DNA from: Burkholderia diffusa
Lineage (GTDB): Bacteria; Pseudomonadota; Gammaproteobacteria; Burkholderiales; Burkholderiaceae
Assembly (NCBI RefSeq): GCF_902499115.1
Contig: NZ_CABVPN010000013.1
Location: forward strand, 62,001 to 126,000
DNA: 64,000 bases
Reading direction: 5' to 3'
Part shown: positions 62,046 through 64,000 of the stretch, piece after piece
Position numbering within the stretch: position 1 is the first letter of the stretch
Layout of the letters: each line of letters opens with the position of its first letter
Made by a program: the position numbers and the translations under genes
The notes under the pieces: generated by a model
What the model saw: the letters and a program-made list of their open reading frames with translations, nothing else
Told to the model about the DNA's origin: nothing
Database searches by the model: none

Positions 62046-62984
62046 TCACGACACCCAGACGGCCAGCGTCAGCATCAACAGCAGGATCATCCACAGGATC
62101 ACGGCGCGCCAAACCAGGCCGACCGCGGACTGCAGCGTGCGCGGCGTGCAATCATCACCGACCGTCAACGGGCCGCTGTCACCGACCGCCAACGCGTCGA
62201 GACTCGACGGTTCCGCGAGCGGCCCCGCGAGGCGCGCGCCAAGCGCGCCGCTGCCGGCCGCGAGCAGCACGCCATCGTTCGGGTCGGGCCACTGGCGCGT
62301 GTGATTGCGCCACGCGTAGATCGCATCCTCGAAGTTGCCGACGATCGCGAAGCCGAGCGCGGTCAGTCGCGACGGAATCCAGTCGATCACGAAGAACGCG
62401 CGCTGCGCGAACGTCGAGAACGCGGCCGTGCGATCGTCGCCCGGCGTCGACCAGCTGCGCGCGAGATATTCGGAGATGCGGTACAGCACGGCTCCGGCCG
62501 GACCGATCGGCAGCACGTACCAGAAGAACACGCCGAACACGTGGCGATGGGACGCAACGACCGCATGAATCAGCGTATGGCGGACGATTTCACCGACCGG
62601 CATGTCGACCGTATCGAGGCCCGTCCACTCGTGCAGGATTTCACGCGCGCGCGGCACGTCGTCGTTGTTAAGCGCGAGATGGATATCGGTGAAGTAGTGG
62701 CTGAACTGGCGGAAGCCGAGCGTGAAATACACGACGACGACGTTCCAGATGAACGCGAGCACGAAGCTCACCTTGAACAGCAGGAAGTAGATCAGCGCGA
62801 CGACCAGAACCCACGGCAGCACGACTGCGATCCATGCGAGCAGGCCATGCTTTTGCTTGCCGGCGTCGAGGCCATGGGCGACGGTTTCCGCATGAAACTG
62901 GAACAGCGCGAACACCGGATTGCTCGGCGACAACGCGCGGACCTGTTCGATGATGAGGGCGAGAAGAACCGAAAAGAAAGTCAT
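62046..62984 (-). CDS. CobD/CbiB-family membrane protein
   Basis: A 312-residue inner-membrane protein with about four or five hydrophobic segments (TFFSVLLALIIEQVRAL, LLAWIAVVLPWVLVVALIYFLLF, VSFVLAFIWNVVVVYFTL, WRAVILWMILLLMLTLAV). The block FAQRAFFVIDWIPSRLTALGFAIVGNFEDAIYAW matches CobD/CbiB relatives. The full set of cobalamin genes is not nearby, and betaproteobacterial members of this branch resemble AmpE, so a role in B12 synthesis is not assured. Confidence 0.82.
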   Translation of the reverse strand: MTFFSVLLALIIEQVRALSPSNPVFALFQFHAETVAHGLDAGKQKHGLLAWIAVVLPWVLVVALIYFLLFKVSFVLAFIWNVVVVYFTLGFRQFSHYFTDIHLALNNDDVPRAREILHEWTGLDTVDMPVGEIVRHTLIHAVVASHRHVFGVFFWYVLPIGPAGAVLYRISEYLARSWSTPGDDRTAAFSTFAQRAFFVIDWIPSRLTALGFAIVGNFEDAIYAWRNHTRQWPDPNDGVLLAAGSGALGARLAGPLAEPSSLDALAVGDSGPLTVGDDCTPRTLQSAVGLVWRAVILWMILLLMLTLAVWVS

Positions 62985-63104
62985 GCGTGGTGCCGTCTTC
63001 GGAGTTATGTCATTTTTTGCATAACGATAGCACAGCGTAAGGGGCGCATGGCTGCCGACGCGACGGGCCGGCAGCCGGCCGCGTGCGCAGGTTAGGGTGG
63101 GATG

Positions 63105-63791
63105 CTATCCGGCTGCCAAGAAGCGGTACAGATTGCGCAACATGCCGGCAGTTGCGCCCCAGATGAAGTAATACCCGGCCGATTCGCCGTTCGGATAGGG
63201 CATCGCAAAAAAACGACGCTCGCCGCCTTCCCAGCGGAACACGCGCACCTGGTGGTTCGACGGACTCATCAGGAACGCGAGCGGCACCTCGAAAATCTCG
63301 GCAACTTCGAACGTGTCGGCCTGCACGGTGAACGGGGGATGCACGAGACTCACGACGGGCGTCACGCAGAAGCCGGTCCCCGTCAGGTAGTCGGGTAGCG
63401 CACCGAGAATCTCCACCGGTTCGGCGGCCAGGCCGATTTCTTCCTTCGCCTCGCGCAACGCGGTCGCCGTCGCATCGCGATCGAACGGCTCGCGGCGACC
63501 ACCGGGAAAGCTGATCTGCCCGGCATGGTCGTTCAGGTGATCGGCGCGCTGGGTCAGCAGCACCGTGAGACCGCTCTCGCGAACGACGAGCGGGATGAGG
63601 ACGGCAGCGCTGCGCGGATCGACGCCCTCCTGCAGCCGTACCTCTCCGGGCTCGACGCTCCATTCGAGCGTGCGCGCGAAACGCTCGCGCAGCCCGGGCG
63701 GCGTCATCAAGCGGGATTCGATGGACGGCAGGCCGGCGCCGGTGCCTTCGACCGGCAGCACTTCGGGATCAATGATGGGGCGGCGATTCAA
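63105..63791 (-). CDS. NUDIX hydrolase, CoA pyrophosphatase type
   Basis: A 228-residue protein with the CoA-diphosphatase signature LLTQRADHLNDHAGQISFPGG immediately before the Nudix box (GGRREPFDRDATATALREAKEEIGL), where the REAKEE glutamates bind metal. It should split CoA and its derivatives into 4'-phosphopantetheine and ADP. It lies downstream of rplS in the same direction, separated by a terminator. Confidence 0.9.
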   Translation of the reverse strand: MNRRPIIDPEVLPVEGTGAGLPSIESRLMTPPGLRERFARTLEWSVEPGEVRLQEGVDPRSAAVLIPLVVRESGLTVLLTQRADHLNDHAGQISFPGGRREPFDRDATATALREAKEEIGLAAEPVEILGALPDYLTGTGFCVTPVVSLVHPPFTVQADTFEVAEIFEVPLAFLMSPSNHQVRVFRWEGGERRFFAMPYPNGESAGYYFIWGATAGMLRNLYRFLAAG

Positions 63792-63840
63792 TCGGGGTCT
63801 CGAGTTCGTGACGTATCGAGCATATTGTCGCGCCAGAATG

Positions 63841-63867
63841 AAAAAAGCACCCGGGTGGGTGCTTTTT
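63841..63867 (-). terminator. Intrinsic terminator after rplS
   Basis: AAAAAAGCACCC pairs with GGGTGCTTTTT around GGG T; on the minus strand the T-run follows the stem, just downstream of the rplS stop. Confidence 0.85.
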
Positions 63868-63878
63868 CCTTACAGCTC

Positions 63879-64000
63879 TTACTCTTGGGAAGCTGCTGCG
63901 GCGCGATCCTTCGACACCAGCTTTTCCTTGATTCGAGCCGACTTGCCCGAACGCTCGCGCAGGTAGTACAGCTTCGCACGACGCACATCACCGCGACGCT
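63879..64000 (-). CDS. rplS: 50S ribosomal protein L19, 3' end (runs off the window)
   Basis: The last 40 codons read [25 protein letters not shown] followed by a short Ala-rich tail and TAA at 63879, the conserved C-terminus of L19, which sits at the 30S-50S interface. The 5' part lies beyond base 64000. The order rplS then Nudix gene is usual in Burkholderia. Confidence 0.93.

Noticed and set aside
1..64000. CRISPR arrays, rRNA and tRNA genes
   Set aside because: No regularly spaced repeats and no cloverleaf- or rRNA-like sequence was seen on reading.

Overview
The window is high-G+C Burkholderia-type chromosome (dense GC-ending codons; NorM, FumC, PmbA/DarP/MogA, Orn, RsgA, L19 order) interrupted by one ~43.9 kb mobile island of visibly lower G+C between about 8166 and 52021. 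Identification rests on reading the translations; no database search was possible.

Left flank (1-8165): S4-domain protein, MATE pump, fumC, acyl-CoA thioesterase, a tiny lipoprotein, an ArsR-like regulator, a FecR/DUF6600 proline-rich exported protein, a terminator, then the last 69 codons of the host thyA. Right flank (52022-64000): the first 256 codons of the same thyA, a sigma-54 activator, a small exported protein behind a sigma-54-like promoter, folA, pmbA, darP, mogA, orn, an M48 protease, rsgA, a DUF2007 protein, a CobD/CbiB-like membrane protein, a CoA pyrophosphatase and the 3' end of rplS.

The island looks like a GInt (genomic island with three tandem tyrosine recombinases plus a small helical protein, ginABCD). 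It has split the host thyA exactly at the His-Ile-Tyr dUMP-binding motif. Joining the two flanks restores a 323-codon thyA. The island carries its own complete, divergent thyA directly behind the recombinase operon, so it appears to replace the essential gene that it breaks. The ends have imperfect inverted repeats (TGGAACC...TACCA), repeated internally, and the two junction cores are GATATG (left) and GATGTG (right). ginA carries an apparent one-base deletion, so the element may now be fixed.

Cargo, left to right: a DUF2971/FRG pair; a three-gene leftward unit (2068-aa TPR/PIN giant, GHKL ATPase, unrecognised 746-aa protein) that looks like an uncharacterised conflict system; a HEPN-like protein with a UvrD-type helicase; a small membrane protein; a VgrG, PoNe-like nuclease effector and PoNi-like immunity module; an H-NS-like protein; a leftward unit headed by a 1954-aa DUF4011-helicase-endonuclease-DUF3320 giant (Hhe-like) with two unknown partners; small exported and unknown proteins; a tightly coupled leftward operon with a HEPN-like, an AbiEi/DUF6088-like and a HAD phosphatase-like protein; a candidate structured small RNA; an XRE regulator with a perfect palindromic operator; and an AlpA-like excisionase candidate next to the right end. 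The island is thus a recombination module plus replacement thyA at one end, control genes at the other, and phage-defence and interbacterial-competition genes between.
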